From Actinomycetota bacterium (GTDB lineage: Bacteria; Actinomycetota; Actinomycetes; S36-B12): DNA of 64,000 nt. The translations under genes were made by a program, and so were the position numbers. The stretch spans positions 124,001-188,000 of the forward strand of contig JAUXVJ010000002.1 of NCBI GenBank assembly GCA_030684515.1, in the 5' to 3' direction. Under the pieces are notes generated by a model, which had not been told where the DNA came from, did not search any database, and saw only the letters and a list, made by a program, of their open reading frames with translations. Positions 54,267-64,000 of the stretch are shown in pieces (within the stretch, counting starts at the first letter, position 1; each line of letters opens with the position of its first letter).

Positions 54267-54456
54267 CGCCTTCGAGTTGCTCGCGAGCCGTGCTCAGCCA
54301 CTTCTGGCAATGAGCCGCAAGGAGTTCTCCTCGTTCCCAAAGGGCCAGTGACGCCTCAAGAGTGTGTCCACCAGCTTCGAGTGCCTGCACTACTTCAGCG
54401 AGTTCATCGCGCGCCTGCTCAAAGGAGAGAGTGGAGACGTCGGCTGGCTTACTCAT
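54244..54456 (-). CDS. xseB: Exodeoxyribonuclease VII small subunit
   Basis: A 70-residue, helical protein: LSFEQARDELAEVVQALEAG near residue 9, then LEASLALWERGELLAAHCQK, the whole family pattern. It binds the large subunit XseA, whose stop codon overlaps this start (ATGA). Confidence 0.94.
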   Translation of the reverse strand: MSKPADVSTLSFEQARDELAEVVQALEAGGHTLEASLALWERGELLAAHCQKWLSTAREQLEGASESQQE

Positions 54457-55610
54457 GATTCCTCCGCTGGGGTCTGACGTACCTCGACATTGAAACTGCC
54501 CTTTGCCACTCGTATGCGGAGTTCCTGGCCGGCTGTCACTTCGTTTGCATCTCGAATGATCTCGATCCTGGCACTGGTGACAATCGCATAACCGCGATCC
54601 AGGGTTGCTGCAGGTGAAAGCGCGCGAACGCGGGCCGCAAGATGCTCCACATCTCGACCGGCGCTTTCGATCTGATTGGCCACTCGCGTACGGACGCGAC
54701 GCAGCAGGTCTTCAGCGAGCGAACTCTCGCGGTCGAGTCGAGTGCGCAGAACCGACGAAGACCGCGCCTGCAAAGCGCTGACGATTCCAAATTGCTCCTG
54801 CCATGACGGCACGATGCGCTTGGCGGCGTCGGTTGGAGTAGAGGCGCGGAAGTCGGCGACCAGATCCAGCAGAGGTGCGTCCTGTTCGTGGCCAATCGCA
54901 GAGACCACCGGAGTGATACAGGCAGCAACTGCGCGTACCAGCGACTCATTGCTGAAGGGCAGGAGATCTTCAACACTGCCGCCTCCGCGAGCAATGACGA
55001 TCACATCGACGTCTGCGATGGCGTCAAGGTCTTGCACCGCCTCGGTGACTGCAGCGACCGCCTGCGCTCCTTGCACCGCTACCTCGCGCACTTCAAAGGG
55101 GATGCCTGGCCAGCGATCCGCAACATTGACCAGCACGTCATGCATGGCTGCGCTGTTGCGCCCACACACCAGGCCGATACGACGGGGCAGGAAAGGCAAG
55201 GGCTTCTTGCGCTCAGGGGAGAAGACGCCTTCGGCCGCAAGGAGTGCGCGCAGACGTTCGAGTTGTTCAAGCAGAGTGCCAAGGCCGACAGGGCGGATCT
55301 CTTTGGCGCGGAACTGCAGACTGCCTCGCCCTGTCCAGTACTCCGGTTTGGCGTGGACCAGGATTCGCTGGCCTTGTTCCAGAGGCGGAGTAACCCCGCC
55401 AATCAGCGCGGCGTCAGCCACGACCGTAAGTGACATATCAACGTCTGGATCGCGCAGAACCAAGTAGATGTTGCGTGCTCCGGGTCGAGGGCGCAGCTCG
55501 GCGATCTGGCCATCAATCCACACGCCGCCGAGTCGACCTATCCACTCGCCAACCATCCGCGAGACTGTCCGGACCGGAGCTGGCTGCTCTGGGGAGGATT
55601 CGAAGGCCAT
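54453..55610 (-). CDS. xseA: Exodeoxyribonuclease VII large subunit
   Basis: Degrades single-stranded DNA together with XseB. The 385-residue protein has an N-terminal OB-fold (residues 20-110: [13 protein letters not shown]), then the nuclease domain with [21 protein letters not shown] near 150, [20 protein letters not shown] near 205, and [20 protein letters not shown] near 241, whose Asp-rich blocks bind metal. A coiled coil follows, then a short C-terminal barrel. The start at 55610 fits family length; the frame is open to 55664. Confidence 0.93.
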   Translation of the reverse strand: MAFESSPEQPAPVRTVSRMVGEWIGRLGGVWIDGQIAELRPRPGARNIYLVLRDPDVDMSLTVVADAALIGGVTPPLEQGQRILVHAKPEYWTGRGSLQFRAKEIRPVGLGTLLEQLERLRALLAAEGVFSPERKKPLPFLPRRIGLVCGRNSAAMHDVLVNVADRWPGIPFEVREVAVQGAQAVAAVTEAVQDLDAIADVDVIVIARGGGSVEDLLPFSNESLVRAVAACITPVVSAIGHEQDAPLLDLVADFRASTPTDAAKRIVPSWQEQFGIVSALQARSSSVLRTRLDRESSLAEDLLRRVRTRVANQIESAGRDVEHLAARVRALSPAATLDRGYAIVTSARIEIIRDANEVTAGQELRIRVAKGSFNVEVRQTPAEES

Positions 55611-55677
55611 TGCCGCAGCGTATGCGCCCATCAGCAGCGAATGTGTACCCAGCAGCGGACACACCTACGATGGGAGC

Positions 55678-56637
55678 ATGTCAAGCCAAAAGCGGGTCCT
55701 GCTGGCTGCGCCGCGAGGCTATTGCGCAGGCGTAGACCGCGCAGTGACCACGGTCGAAAATGCGCTGCACACCTATGGTGCGCCGGTCTATGTCCGTAAA
55801 GAGATCGTGCACAACCAATACGTCGTCCAGTCTCTGCGTGATCGCGGCGCCATTTTTGTTGAAGAACTCGATGAGGTGCCTGAGGGTGGCACAGTGGTGT
55901 TCTCCGCGCACGGGGTTGCCCCCACGGTGCACGTGGATGCAGCAGAACGCGGTTTGAAGGCAATCGATGCGACCTGTCCCTTGGTCACCAAGGTTCATGC
56001 CGAGGCACGCCGCTTTGCTGCCGAAGGATACGAGATTCTCTTGATCGGTCATGAAGGTCATGAAGAGGTTGTCGGCACAACGGGCGAAGCGCCCGAGGTG
56101 ATCACGCTGGTCCAGGACCCTGCTGCTGCGGCCAGTATTGAAGTATCCAAGCCAGACAAATTGATCTGGCTTTCGCAGACGACTCTGTCAGTTGACGAGA
56201 CTCTCGAGACTGTTGGAGTTCTGCAATCGCGTTTTCCCGGTTTGGAGAGTCCGCCCAGCGACGACATCTGTTATGCGACGCAGAACCGCCAAGCCGCAGT
56301 GAAAGCGATATCGCCGGACTGCGATGTTGTCATCGTGGTTGGTTCGGGTAACTCATCGAATTCCGTGCGCTTGGTTGAAGTTGCTCTCGAGGCAGGTGCG
56401 AACGCGTCGTACCGCGTTGATGGGGCTCATGAGCTTCTGCCCGAGTGGTTCAACGATGTAGCTGTTGTGGGCTTGACCAGTGGAGCGTCAGTGCCCGAGA
56501 TCTTGGTGCGCGATGTGCTGAGTTGGCTCGCTGAGCGCGGGTTCAACGATGTCGAGGAAGTGACCACCACGGTCGAGAAGCTGGTGTTCGCGCTGCCGCC
56601 AGAGCTGCGCCGCGACATGAAGGCTGTTCAGTCTTAA
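55678..56637 (+). CDS. ispH: 4-hydroxy-3-methylbut-2-enyl diphosphate reductase
   Basis: Last step of the non-mevalonate pathway, an iron-sulfur enzyme producing IPP and DMAPP. In 319 residues the three cluster cysteines are visible: [12 protein letters not shown] near 13, [16 protein letters not shown] near 102, and [16 protein letters not shown] near 194. [20 protein letters not shown] follows. The start at the ATG is the only family-consistent one; the frame is open upstream. With ispE and the prenyl synthase in this window, it supplies the isoprenoid route. Confidence 0.95.
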   Translation: MSSQKRVLLAAPRGYCAGVDRAVTTVENALHTYGAPVYVRKEIVHNQYVVQSLRDRGAIFVEELDEVPEGGTVVFSAHGVAPTVHVDAAERGLKAIDATCPLVTKVHAEARRFAAEGYEILLIGHEGHEEVVGTTGEAPEVITLVQDPAAAASIEVSKPDKLIWLSQTTLSVDETLETVGVLQSRFPGLESPPSDDICYATQNRQAAVKAISPDCDVVIVVGSGNSSNSVRLVEVALEAGANASYRVDGAHELLPEWFNDVAVVGLTSGASVPEILVRDVLSWLAERGFNDVEEVTTTVEKLVFALPPELRRDMKAVQS

Positions 56638-57395
56638 CGACGTGAACGAACGACAGCAATAGCCAGGCAAACCAAGGTAGTGCCGATTACCCAGAACCAG
56701 TTGTCGGCCAAGGTGAAGAAGCTGTTATTGACCCAGGCAAGAACCGCGCCGCCCGCGCGACTCTGACCGAGTTGCCCGACAGTGATCGCTGCGATACCGA
56801 AGGCAATTGGTGGGGCGATCACACTCACAGTGACTTCACTTGCGCGAACGCGCACTGCGCAGTAGATCGAACTCAGCAAGAACCCAACACCGGTGATCCA
56901 GCCCAGACCTGCGCCACTGACTATGGAATCAATCAGGCCAGCGATCAGGGTTGCTCCGATGACGATGACATAGACAGCAGAAGGAGTCAGCCCTGGTTCT
57001 TGGCGTTGGCGTTGAGCCATTTCAGCCAGCTCCTCTGGTATCTGGCCTGGAGATGCGACGATGACCGGCGCAGCCCTTGGTGCAATCGGATCAGCTTCAG
57101 CGGCAACAGCGACCGGCGACTCGGACTGCAGGGTCATGGTGCGCAGTTGGGCGGCCTCAGACGCACTCAGGGCGACCAAGGTGTCGGAATCGGCAGCTGC
57201 GCCTCTGCTGCGAAACAAGCGTCCGGTGCCGCTGCTCGTTGCCGGCAGCCTTGGAGCTTCGGGCTCAGGAGTGGGCTCAAGCGGGGGGGTGGGCTCGGAT
57301 GCAGCCTCGGCCGGGCGAAACAGAGCCCGGAAGTCATCGTCCTGGGCTGGATCGTTGAACCCAGGGCTGCCTGTCACGGTTCTTACGGTACTCAA
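56634..57395 (-). CDS. DUF6542 membrane protein
   Basis: A 253-residue protein: the first 120 residues are a Pro/Ala/Glu-rich, likely disordered part, followed by four closely spaced membrane helices (about residues 140-247), the DUF6542 pattern. It overlaps ispH at 3' ends (convergent, 4 nt) and starts in the rmuC stop. Its place next to ispH (Rv1110/Rv1111c) is conserved. Function unknown. Confidence 0.85.
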   Translation of the reverse strand: MSTVRTVTGSPGFNDPAQDDDFRALFRPAEAASEPTPPLEPTPEPEAPRLPATSSGTGRLFRSRGAAADSDTLVALSASEAAQLRTMTLQSESPVAVAAEADPIAPRAAPVIVASPGQIPEELAEMAQRQRQEPGLTPSAVYVIVIGATLIAGLIDSIVSGAGLGWITGVGFLLSSIYCAVRVRASEVTVSVIAPPIAFGIAAITVGQLGQSRAGGAVLAWVNNSFFTLADNWFWVIGTTLVCLAIAVVRSRR

Positions 57396-58489
57396 CCGAC
57401 GTCCATATTCAGTTCAGGTGCGCTCAGTGGTCGCGTTGTGGTGTGCAGCATCGTCGGCGGTACCAGTGGGGTGTCGCTCGTGCCGAGATCACTGAACTGT
57501 CGAGCAGTCACAAGAACTCGGGACTCAAAGGAGCCAACGGCCTTGTTGTAATGGCCAACGGCCGCGTCCAAGGAGGTGCCGACTCGAGCGAAGTGCGCCG
57601 CCATGGTGGCCAGGCGATGGTGCAATTCGACACCGAGCACGCGGATCTCCTCGGCGTGCTCGGCCAGGCTCTCTTGCCGCCAAGTCAAGGAGACGGTGCG
57701 CAGAAGCGCGAACAAGGTGGTGGGAGTTGCCGGTACGACCGAGCGCTCGAAGGCGTAGTCGAGTAAGTCAGGCCGTGCCTGCAGTGCGGTTTCGAGCAAT
57801 GCCTCGGAGGGTAGAAACATCACCACAAACTCAGCAGTGCTCGGTACGAGGCGTTGGTAGTCGCGAGACTTCAGCGAGTCCACATGGCGAACGAGCGCAT
57901 CGGCATGCTGCTGCAGTCGCAACTGCACCGTGGCCTCATCGACCGCCTGCTCGGCTTCAAGAAAGGCCGCCAGCGGCACCTTGGCATCAATGACCACGCA
58001 GCGGCCACCTGCCAATTGGATGATCATGTCTGGACGGCCCACAGTGTCCGCGGAACCGAAGCTGGCTTGCTCGACGAAGTCGACGCGATTCAGTAGTCCG
58101 GATGACTCGACCAGGCGACGCAATTGCATTTCACCCCATCGACCGCGTGCGCCGGAACGGCTGAGTACCTCGGCCAATCGCGAGGCCTCCCGGCGGACAT
58201 CGTCAGTAGAGCGCTGCAGGACCTGCACCTGGCTCTCCCAGGTAGTGGTCAAGGTGGTGCGAAGTTCAGTCTGCGCCTGCACGTTCATGCGCTCGTGCCG
58301 CTCAACTTGAGCAGCCAGCGCCTGCAGAGATTCAGTGACAGGTGACAGGGCTTGATTGACGCCAGCTTCCTGATTGAGCTGGTGCTGAGCGCGCTGCCGC
58401 ATCAACGCCGCGGTGATCGCAGCGCCGACGAAGGCGCCGATTGCCAGGAGGAACAGGACCGATACGAGGGGAAGATCGCTTGTCGCCAT
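57392..58489 (-). CDS. rmuC: DNA recombination protein RmuC homologue
   Basis: A 365-residue protein with an N-terminal membrane helix (about residues 8-30), a coiled coil (about 40-110) and the RmuC core: RGRWGEMQLRRLVESSGL near 116, then GRPDMIIQLAGGRCVVIDAK near 152, VEFVVMFLPSE-like block near 220. RmuC restrains inversions in E. coli; the biochemical role is unknown. It overlaps the downstream DUF6542 gene by 4 nt. Confidence 0.92.
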   Translation of the reverse strand: MATSDLPLVSVLFLLAIGAFVGAAITAALMRQRAQHQLNQEAGVNQALSPVTESLQALAAQVERHERMNVQAQTELRTTLTTTWESQVQVLQRSTDDVRREASRLAEVLSRSGARGRWGEMQLRRLVESSGLLNRVDFVEQASFGSADTVGRPDMIIQLAGGRCVVIDAKVPLAAFLEAEQAVDEATVQLRLQQHADALVRHVDSLKSRDYQRLVPSTAEFVVMFLPSEALLETALQARPDLLDYAFERSVVPATPTTLFALLRTVSLTWRQESLAEHAEEIRVLGVELHHRLATMAAHFARVGTSLDAAVGHYNKAVGSFESRVLVTARQFSDLGTSDTPLVPPTMLHTTTRPLSAPELNMDVG

Positions 58490-58545
58490 GGCCGGACCAT
58501 GGCACGCCCATCTGACATTTCGGCGGTCTGACAGGATGACCCGCC

Positions 58546-59619
58546 GTGGCCCTCACCATCGGAATCGTCGGACTGCCCAATGTCGGCAAGTCAACGCTCT
58601 TTAATGCCCTGACCAAGAACGACGTGCTCGCGGCGAACTACCCGTTCGCAACGATTGAGCCCAACACTGGAGTGGTGGGGGTTCCCGATCCACGCTTGGA
58701 GGTGCTCGCGGGCATTTTCGGCTCCGAAAAGATCCTGCCCGCCACCGTGACCTTTGTCGACATCGCCGGCATCGTGAAGGGTGCGAGTGAGGGTGCAGGC
58801 CTTGGCAACAAGTTCTTGGCGAACATCCGTGAGTCAGATGCCATCTGCCAGGTGCTGCGAGCATTCATCGACGAGGACGTTGTCCACGTTGAGGGTCGGG
58901 TGTCACCCGAAGAGGACATGGCCACCATCAACACTGAGCTGATCCTGGCCGACATGCAGACTCTGGAGAAGGCAATCCCTCGTCTTCAGAAGGAAGCTCG
59001 CACCGACAAATCGCGCAGTGTGATTGTGCAGGCCGCTGAAGAAGCGATGGTCATCCTTGACGAAGGCAGCACGCTGTTTCAGTCCAAGGTTGACGTAGAG
59101 CCCTTGCGCGAGCTGTTCCTCATGACTGCCAAGCCTTTCGTCTATGTCATCAATGTTGATGAAGACGAACTGGGTGACGAAGAGTTCAAGGAGCGGATGC
59201 GACGCCTTGTGGCGCCGGCAGAAGCCGTGTTCCTTGACGCCAAGTTGGAAGCCGAACTCAGTGAGCTCGAAGACGATGAGGCGATGGAACTGCTCAGCTC
59301 GGTTGGGCAGGAAGAGTCCGGTCTCAATGCGCTTGCGCGCGTTGGCTTCGCAACACTAGGACTGCAGACCTATCTGACTGCGGGGCCCAAGGAGTCACGT
59401 GCCTGGACGATCCCCAAGGGTGCAACGGCACCGGAAGCAGCAGGCGTGATTCACACCGACTTCCAAAAGGGATTCATCAAGGCTGAGATCGTCTCCTTTG
59501 AAGACCTCGTTGCAACTGGGTCGATGGCTGAGGCAAAGGCCAAGGGCAAAGTGCGGATGGAAGGCAAGGACTACGTCATGGTCGACGGCGACGTGGTGGA
59601 GTTCCGCTTCAACGTCTGA
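58546..59619 (+). CDS. ychF: Ribosome-associated GTPase/ATPase YchF
   Basis: A 357-residue OBG-family P-loop protein. G1 is GLPNVGKSTLFN at residues 7-18, G3 is VDIAGIVKGASEGAGLG near 68, and the noncanonical G4 region NVDEDE near 203 is typical of YchF, which prefers ATP. A coiled coil and a TGS domain (LQTYLTAGPKESRAWTIPKG, HTDFQKGFIKAEIV) complete it. It starts at a GTG. Confidence 0.96.
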   Translation: MALTIGIVGLPNVGKSTLFNALTKNDVLAANYPFATIEPNTGVVGVPDPRLEVLAGIFGSEKILPATVTFVDIAGIVKGASEGAGLGNKFLANIRESDAICQVLRAFIDEDVVHVEGRVSPEEDMATINTELILADMQTLEKAIPRLQKEARTDKSRSVIVQAAEEAMVILDEGSTLFQSKVDVEPLRELFLMTAKPFVYVINVDEDELGDEEFKERMRRLVAPAEAVFLDAKLEAELSELEDDEAMELLSSVGQEESGLNALARVGFATLGLQTYLTAGPKESRAWTIPKGATAPEAAGVIHTDFQKGFIKAEIVSFEDLVATGSMAEAKAKGKVRMEGKDYVMVDGDVVEFRFNV

Positions 59620-59622
59620 GTC

Positions 59623-60450
59623 CTAGTCGTTCGGGTCAGTCGTGTACCGGTGCATCGTCATTGCGATGGTCTGAGTGGTTCCCGCATCTACCGCCAGTTC
59701 AGTAGCCGTGATCCAACGGGATTCGTCAGATGCGAAGAACGAGACAGCCCAGGCGATGTCCCAGGGGTTTCCTTCAGTGCCAAGCATTCCCGCGCGGCGA
59801 CGCAATTGACGGAAATCCTCTCCACCACCTGAACCCATTGGACTGTAGATGTGTCCAGGGAGGATGGTGTTGACCCGGATGCCCTCGCGTCCGTGCATGA
59901 GGGCAAGGTCACGGGTCATTGCCTGCACGGCACCTTTGGATGCCCCGTATGCGGAAGACCCCGTGGCCCGGATGCCCGCAATCGATGAGATGTTGACGAT
60001 GGATCCGCCACCGGCCTCCTGCAATGCAGGAAGAGCCGCGCGAGTCATGTGCACAACGCCAAACATGTTGACCTCAATCACCTGTCGCCAGGCAGCAAGA
60101 TCACCATCAAGGATTTGGCCGCCGTTGCCGACAATGGCGGCGTTGTTGACGAGTGTTGTGAGCGAACCGTAGGTATCCACGATCTGACGAACAGCTTCAA
60201 CACAGGATTCTGGATCGGTGACATCTGCCTGAAGGACAGTCGCTTCGCCGCCGACTTCCTTGATCAAGTCGAAGGTGTGTTGAGCGCGGTCGGGGGAGAA
60301 GTCCAAAATGCCGACCTTCGCACCCTGAGCGGCGAGCAGGATCGCAGTGGTTGCTCCGAGCCCGAGAAACTCTCCTTCACCCCCACCGCCTGTGACGACA
60401 GCGACTGACCCAGCAAGCCGTTGGGGATTGACTTTCGTGGGCAGAATCAT
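59623..60450 (-). CDS. SDR-family oxidoreductase
   Basis: A 275-residue NAD(P)-binding oxidoreductase. The cofactor loop VVTGGGGEGEFLGLGATTAI is longer than the usual TGxxxGIG, as in one SDR subgroup; LVNNAAIVGNGG near 101, SSIAGIRATGSSAYGASKGA near 155 with the catalytic Tyr and Lys, and the Asn around 127 complete the site. The substrate is unknown. It diverges from a VOC protein, with an inverted repeat between them. Confidence 0.9.
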   Translation of the reverse strand: MILPTKVNPQRLAGSVAVVTGGGGEGEFLGLGATTAILLAAQGAKVGILDFSPDRAQHTFDLIKEVGGEATVLQADVTDPESCVEAVRQIVDTYGSLTTLVNNAAIVGNGGQILDGDLAAWRQVIEVNMFGVVHMTRAALPALQEAGGGSIVNISSIAGIRATGSSAYGASKGAVQAMTRDLALMHGREGIRVNTILPGHIYSPMGSGGGEDFRQLRRRAGMLGTEGNPWDIAWAVSFFASDESRWITATELAVDAGTTQTIAMTMHRYTTDPND

Positions 60451-60553
60451 GAGCCACCTCTCGCGCCAGCATTGTGATCATTGAATTGTCTGCTTGCGGG
60501 GCCGCTTGGACGGTAGCAGCGGGCGTGCCAAGAGGTGCGGCAAATTGTGCGAA

Positions 60554-60581
60554 TGCAACAGATTTTGAGGTTGCTGTTGCA
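60554..60581. promoter_or_regulatory. Inverted repeat between SDR and VOC genes
   Basis: TGCAACAG, twelve bases, CTGTTGCA, an 8-bp perfect repeat in the 157-nt divergent gap, which is also richer in A/T than its surroundings. It resembles an operator for a dimeric regulator; no regulator gene is adjacent. Confidence 0.4.
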
Positions 60582-60607
60582 AATAGGATTTGTGGATCAA
60601 ATCTCGC

Positions 60608-61003
60608 ATGCACCTCCACGCTGTCACTGTCCTTGTCGATGACTACGACTCGGCCATACGTCACTACGTCGACGATCTTGGCTTTGTCCTGCTTGAGGAT
60701 TCTGCGCTCAGTCCGTCAAAGCGCTGGGTGCGGGTGGCTCCGAGCGCTGACAGTGGCAGCTGCTTGCTGCTGGCGCAGGCCTCGAATGCCGAGCAGCAGG
60801 CAATGATCGGTCGTCAAGGCGCAGGCCGCGTGCAGTTCTTCCTTCACGTTGCTGACTTCGATGCTGAGTTCGCCAGAATGCGCGAATGCGGGATCGAGTT
60901 CATCGGCGAACCTCGAATTGAGGAGTACGGGAAGGTGATTGTGTTTTCCGATCGCTATGGAACCCTGTGGGATCTCGTGCAGCCGTTTGACCAGCATGAC
61001 TGA
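60608..61003 (+). CDS. VOC (glyoxalase/bleomycin resistance) superfamily protein
   Basis: A 131-residue two-repeat VOC protein. It starts with MHLHAVTVLVDDYDSAIRHY, contains VQFFLHVADFDAEFARM near 78, and ends with YGKVIVFSDRYGTLWDLVQP, where a conserved Glu/His metal pattern is partly visible. The first ATG of the family pattern at 60608 is preferred; the frame extends to 60590. The next gene starts 8 nt before its stop. Confidence 0.9.
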   Translation: MHLHAVTVLVDDYDSAIRHYVDDLGFVLLEDSALSPSKRWVRVAPSADSGSCLLLAQASNAEQQAMIGRQGAGRVQFFLHVADFDAEFARMRECGIEFIGEPRIEEYGKVIVFSDRYGTLWDLVQPFDQHD

Positions 61004-61397
61004 ACTGGCTGAACTTCCAGGCGAACTGTTTGTCTACAAGTTCGCTTCACTGGCGACGGTGCCGTTCGACTCGTTGGTTGCTATCGGGCAGTCCACCTTC
61101 TGGAATCTCGCAGCGACTCCGGATGAAGTCTCACTTGTGGCACCGGCGCTTGTGGTTGGCGACGATGTGCCTGTTGTTGGTCCTTGGATCGGCTTTCGGG
61201 TCTTGGGCAATCTGGACTTCGCGCTGACCGGAATCCTGGCAGCGCTCACCTTGCCATTGGCTGCTGCCGGGGTCAGTGTGTTCTCGGTGTCGACCTATGA
61301 CACGGACTATCTCCTGGTGAAGTCGGCAACCCGGTCGGCAGCAATCGCAGCCTGGATGGATGCAGGTATTTCATGTGAGAGCTCCCAACCGGACTAG
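60996..61397 (+). CDS. ACT-domain protein (CASTOR-like)
   Basis: A 133-residue protein with two ACT-like halves; [20 protein letters not shown] near 74 and [20 protein letters not shown] near 96 are the second-half signatures. Such proteins sense amino acids. It overlaps the VOC gene by 8 nt and the convergent ynfA-like gene by 4 nt. Ligand unknown. Confidence 0.83.
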   Translation: MTELAELPGELFVYKFASLATVPFDSLVAIGQSTFWNLAATPDEVSLVAPALVVGDDVPVVGPWIGFRVLGNLDFALTGILAALTLPLAAAGVSVFSVSTYDTDYLLVKSATRSAAIAAWMDAGISCESSQPD

Positions 61398-61720
61398 CGT
61401 GGGCCGTACATGATGACGCCGACGCCGACGAGGCAGATGGCAGCACCAATCAAGTCATAGCGATCGGGAGTGAAGCGATCGAAGACAATCGCCCAGGCCA
61501 GCGACCCGGCAATGAAGACACCGCCATAGGCGGCGAGCACCCGGCCGAAGTTGGGATCTGGTTGCAGTGATGCCATGAAGCCGTAGAAACCAAGCGACAC
61601 CACACCAAGGCCTACCCAGATAAGGCCCTTGCCTTCCCGCACTCCCTGCCAGATCAACCAGGCGCCACCAATCTCGGTGATGGCTGCGAGCACGAACAGC
61701 GCTATGGACCGAGCAATCAT
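61394..61720 (-). CDS. YnfA family membrane protein (UPF0060)
   Basis: A 108-residue protein with four membrane helices, the standard length for this family. [20 protein letters not shown] near residue 7, [20 protein letters not shown] near 45, and [20 protein letters not shown] are diagnostic. It starts 4 nt inside the upstream DUF3052 stop (ATGA). It resembles small multidrug transporters; the role in bacteria is unclear. Confidence 0.93.
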   Translation of the reverse strand: MIARSIALFVLAAITEIGGAWLIWQGVREGKGLIWVGLGVVSLGFYGFMASLQPDPNFGRVLAAYGGVFIAGSLAWAIVFDRFTPDRYDLIGAAICLVGVGVIMYGPR

Positions 61721-62133
61721 GCTGGCCCGATTCGGAGTTCTTTGCGGATGACACATCTCAATGCCGACCAGGTGGCGTCGATCGCGCAGGTCTTCACGTC
61801 GACCGGGCCCGTTGGCAGCACCACTTCACGTATGACGTCCTCAGTGATGCTCGTCGGTCGTCCGCTGGTTTTCTTGGGCCGGGCCAGCCACAAGGCGCGG
61901 TTGGGGAACGCGGCCTTGTGAAGTCGGAGGATCTCTGTCTCCAGTGCCGCGCGCTGTTCGTAGAAGGCGAGCACCAGATCTGTTGACGCTGAGATTTGCT
62001 TGGCCAGTGGTACACCAGCGGGAATCGGATCAAGGAGTGAAGTGACATCCGCGGGGGCGTGGAGCGCGGCAACACGGGAGCCTGACTTGATGCCGAGTTT
62101 CGTCGCCAGCGGAGCAACTGAATAGCCGGCCAT
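61717..62133 (-). CDS. DUF3052 family protein
   Basis: A 138-residue protein starting [20 protein letters not shown], the DUF3052 hallmark, followed by [20 protein letters not shown] and [20 protein letters not shown]. The start at 62133 matches the family; the frame is open to 62157. It is coupled to ynfA by an ATGA overlap. Function unknown. Confidence 0.87.
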   Translation of the reverse strand: MAGYSVAPLATKLGIKSGSRVAALHAPADVTSLLDPIPAGVPLAKQISASTDLVLAFYEQRAALETEILRLHKAAFPNRALWLARPKKTSGRPTSITEDVIREVVLPTGPVDVKTCAIDATWSALRCVIRKELRIGPA

Positions 62134-62218
62134 GATGAAAGTCAGGCTATCGGGCAATACTGCGCCTGCCGTGAACGCGAAGGGAAATGCTGCCCGAATC
62201 CTTGGCTAGTGCCGTGAG

Positions 62219-62446
62219 GTGCGCAAGAATTCCGCCGTGGCTGAAAAGGTGCAGGGGCCCAAGTCCTACTTCCCGTCGATTGAGAAGAAGTACGGACAGC
62301 CGATCGACTACTGGATGACACAGTTGGACTCAGTAAAGGATCACAAGCACATGGATCAAGTGAACTGGCTCAAGAGGGAGTTCGGCATGGGCCACGGGCA
62401 TGCCAATGCAGTCGTGGCTGTCTACCGGCAGGAACGCGGGCTCTAG
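62219..62446 (+). CDS. DUF4287 family protein
   Basis: A 75-residue protein containing KSYFPSIEKKYGQPIDYWMT and GMGHGHANAVVAVYRQERGL, the pattern of DUF4287 (also in YdhG-type neighbours). Either GTG (62219 or 62237) could start it. It ends 8 nt before the small ORF that follows, in the same direction. Function unknown. Confidence 0.83.
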   Translation: MRKNSAVAEKVQGPKSYFPSIEKKYGQPIDYWMTQLDSVKDHKHMDQVNWLKREFGMGHGHANAVVAVYRQERGL

Positions 62447-62454
62447 GAGATCTC

Positions 62455-62559
62455 ATGCTTGCTCGCAATGCGTATTCTCGCGACTTCGTCAACGCTCACA
62501 AGGTGAGTGTCGACGCCCTGGTGCAGGGGTTCCGCGACCTCGTGAAGTACTTGCAGTAG
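62455..62559 (+). CDS. 34-residue small protein candidate
   Basis: An ATG-started frame of 34 codons, with AGGAGA six bases upstream and followed by AGGAGC before the next gene. It reads MLARNAYSRDFVNAHK and then VSVDALVQGFRDLVKYLQ, an amphipathic helix. It sits between DUF4287 and DUF1801 genes with 8- and 7-nt spacers, the spacing of a true operon gene. No family recognised. Confidence 0.55.
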   Translation: MLARNAYSRDFVNAHKVSVDALVQGFRDLVKYLQ

Positions 62560-62566
62560 GAGCACG

Positions 62567-63091
62567 ATGACTGTCGCTGAAGTCGATGCATACATCGAGG
62601 CGTTCGACGCGCCGCAGCAGAAAGCACTCAATGCGCTGCGAGATGTGATCCTGCAATACCTGCCCGATGCTGAGCAGGGGATGTCGTACTCGATGCCTGC
62701 CTTTCGCGTGAAGGGCAAGGTCATTGCCGGCATGGCTGGCTACAAGGCCTTCGTCTCGTACTACCCGCACAGCGGGTCTGTCATCGAGCAGGTGCCGGAG
62801 GCAGCCAAATATGAGGGAACCCCGGGATCCCTGCATTTCCCGCTCAACAAGGCGATCCCTAAAAGGCTGGTGAAGCAGCTCATCGAGGTCAAGCTCGCCA
62901 TGACGTTCACAGCCCCGGCTGATTTCTGGCTTGAGCAGGGCTTGGGTGCGCCAGCCCGACGGGCACTGGCTAGCGCGGGGATTCATGGCATGAAGGAATT
63001 GCGCAAGGCCGACTTGGGGGAGATTGCCGAACTTCACGGGATCGGGCCCAATGCCCTTGAGGTGCTGACCAAACTGAAGCAAGGCAAGTAG
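62567..63091 (+). CDS. DUF1801 (YdhG-like) protein fused to a helix-hairpin-helix end
   Basis: A 174-residue protein. Residues 1-115 are the DUF1801 fold: VDAYIEAFDAPQQKALNALR, SYSMPAFRVKGKVIAGMAGY and GTPGSLHFPLNKAIP. The C-terminus GAPARRALASAGIHGMKELR then DLGEIAELHGIGPNALEVLT looks like a helix-hairpin-helix/RNA-polymerase-alpha-like DNA-binding segment. Function unknown. It is the third gene of a small run starting at 62219. Confidence 0.86.
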   Translation: MTVAEVDAYIEAFDAPQQKALNALRDVILQYLPDAEQGMSYSMPAFRVKGKVIAGMAGYKAFVSYYPHSGSVIEQVPEAAKYEGTPGSLHFPLNKAIPKRLVKQLIEVKLAMTFTAPADFWLEQGLGAPARRALASAGIHGMKELRKADLGEIAELHGIGPNALEVLTKLKQGK

Positions 63092-63155
63092 CGATTCGTT
63101 GAGGGGCGAGCTCGTGGATTCGTCGCTCAGCGCTGCATACCCGTAAGGTCTCTGG

Positions 63156-64000
<845 letters not shown>

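Overview
The window looks like a chromosomal segment of an actinobacterium (Actinomycetota). The evidence is the mycothiol S-conjugate amidase, the SepX/GlpR divisome protein, DUF501, DUF4245, DUF4307, DUF6542 and DUF3052 proteins, a GT39 protein mannosyltransferase, a Z-isoprenyl diphosphate synthase, and a gene order that closely follows two Mycobacterium tuberculosis segments (about Rv0991c-Rv1026 and Rv1080c-Rv1112). Base composition is moderate for the group: lines I counted by hand run from about 53 to 63% GC, with one 72% line inside a probable transferred gene. Genes are packed, many overlap by 4 nt, and no gene-free stretch exceeds 300 bases; the longest is 44396-44651. An uncultured aquatic actinobacterium would fit, but that is inference.

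Region 1 (1-6000): a 3-methyladenine-glycosylase-like protein, a SAF-domain protein, an FmdB/Ruc-type zinc-ribbon protein with a CIRCE-like operator, a two-subunit fluoride channel, 5-formyl-THF cyclo-ligase, galU, a GNAT acetyltransferase, sepX and tRNA-Ala(CGC). Region 2 (6000-15100): PPOX flavoenzyme, protein mannosyltransferase, rsmI-metG-tatD-rsmA-ispE, then a desaturase/TetR operon with an operator-like array, and tRNA-Gln(TTG). Region 3 (15100-33350): DUF2332-isochorismatase pair, an alpha/beta hydrolase, glmU-prs-rplY-pth-cysQ-like-mfd, a SurA-like lipoprotein, mazG, a DUF885 protein, eno, a FtsB/DivIC protein, a DUF501-Ppx/GppA fusion, a LacI regulator and an unusual tRNA with anticodon TAA.

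Region 4 (33400-44400): DUF2130 putative nuclease, Bax-inhibitor-like protein, msrA, MFS transporter, a TIGR04338-like metallohydrolase paired with a DUF2786 protein, greA, DUF4307, mca, a small membrane protein, SURF1, DUF3817, ung, and a MaoC-like hydratase. Region 5 (44400-45700) is a scar: a 35-codon LtrA remnant abuts a high-GC sulfotransferase gene. Region 6 (45700-59620): thioredoxin-domain DUF255 protein, isoprenyl synthase, phoH2, a secreted lysozyme-like protein preceded by two inverted DnaA boxes, class I fumarase, glpX, DUF4245, xseA-xseB, ispH, DUF6542, rmuC and ychF. Region 7 (59620-64000): an accessory block (SDR, VOC, ACT, YnfA, DUF3052, DUF4287, a 34-aa ORF, DUF1801-HhH) and the 5' part of typA.

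Most genes are housekeeping: translation and rRNA modification, cell-wall and isoprenoid precursors, central carbon metabolism, DNA repair and thiol/oxidative protection. I saw no CRISPR array, prophage, insertion sequence or biosynthetic cluster. The less ordinary items are the CIRCE-controlled Ruc-like gene, the short-variable-arm TAA tRNA, the DUF501-Ppx fusion, the metallohydrolase/DUF2786 pair, the LtrA scar with its sulfotransferase, and several operator-like repeats.
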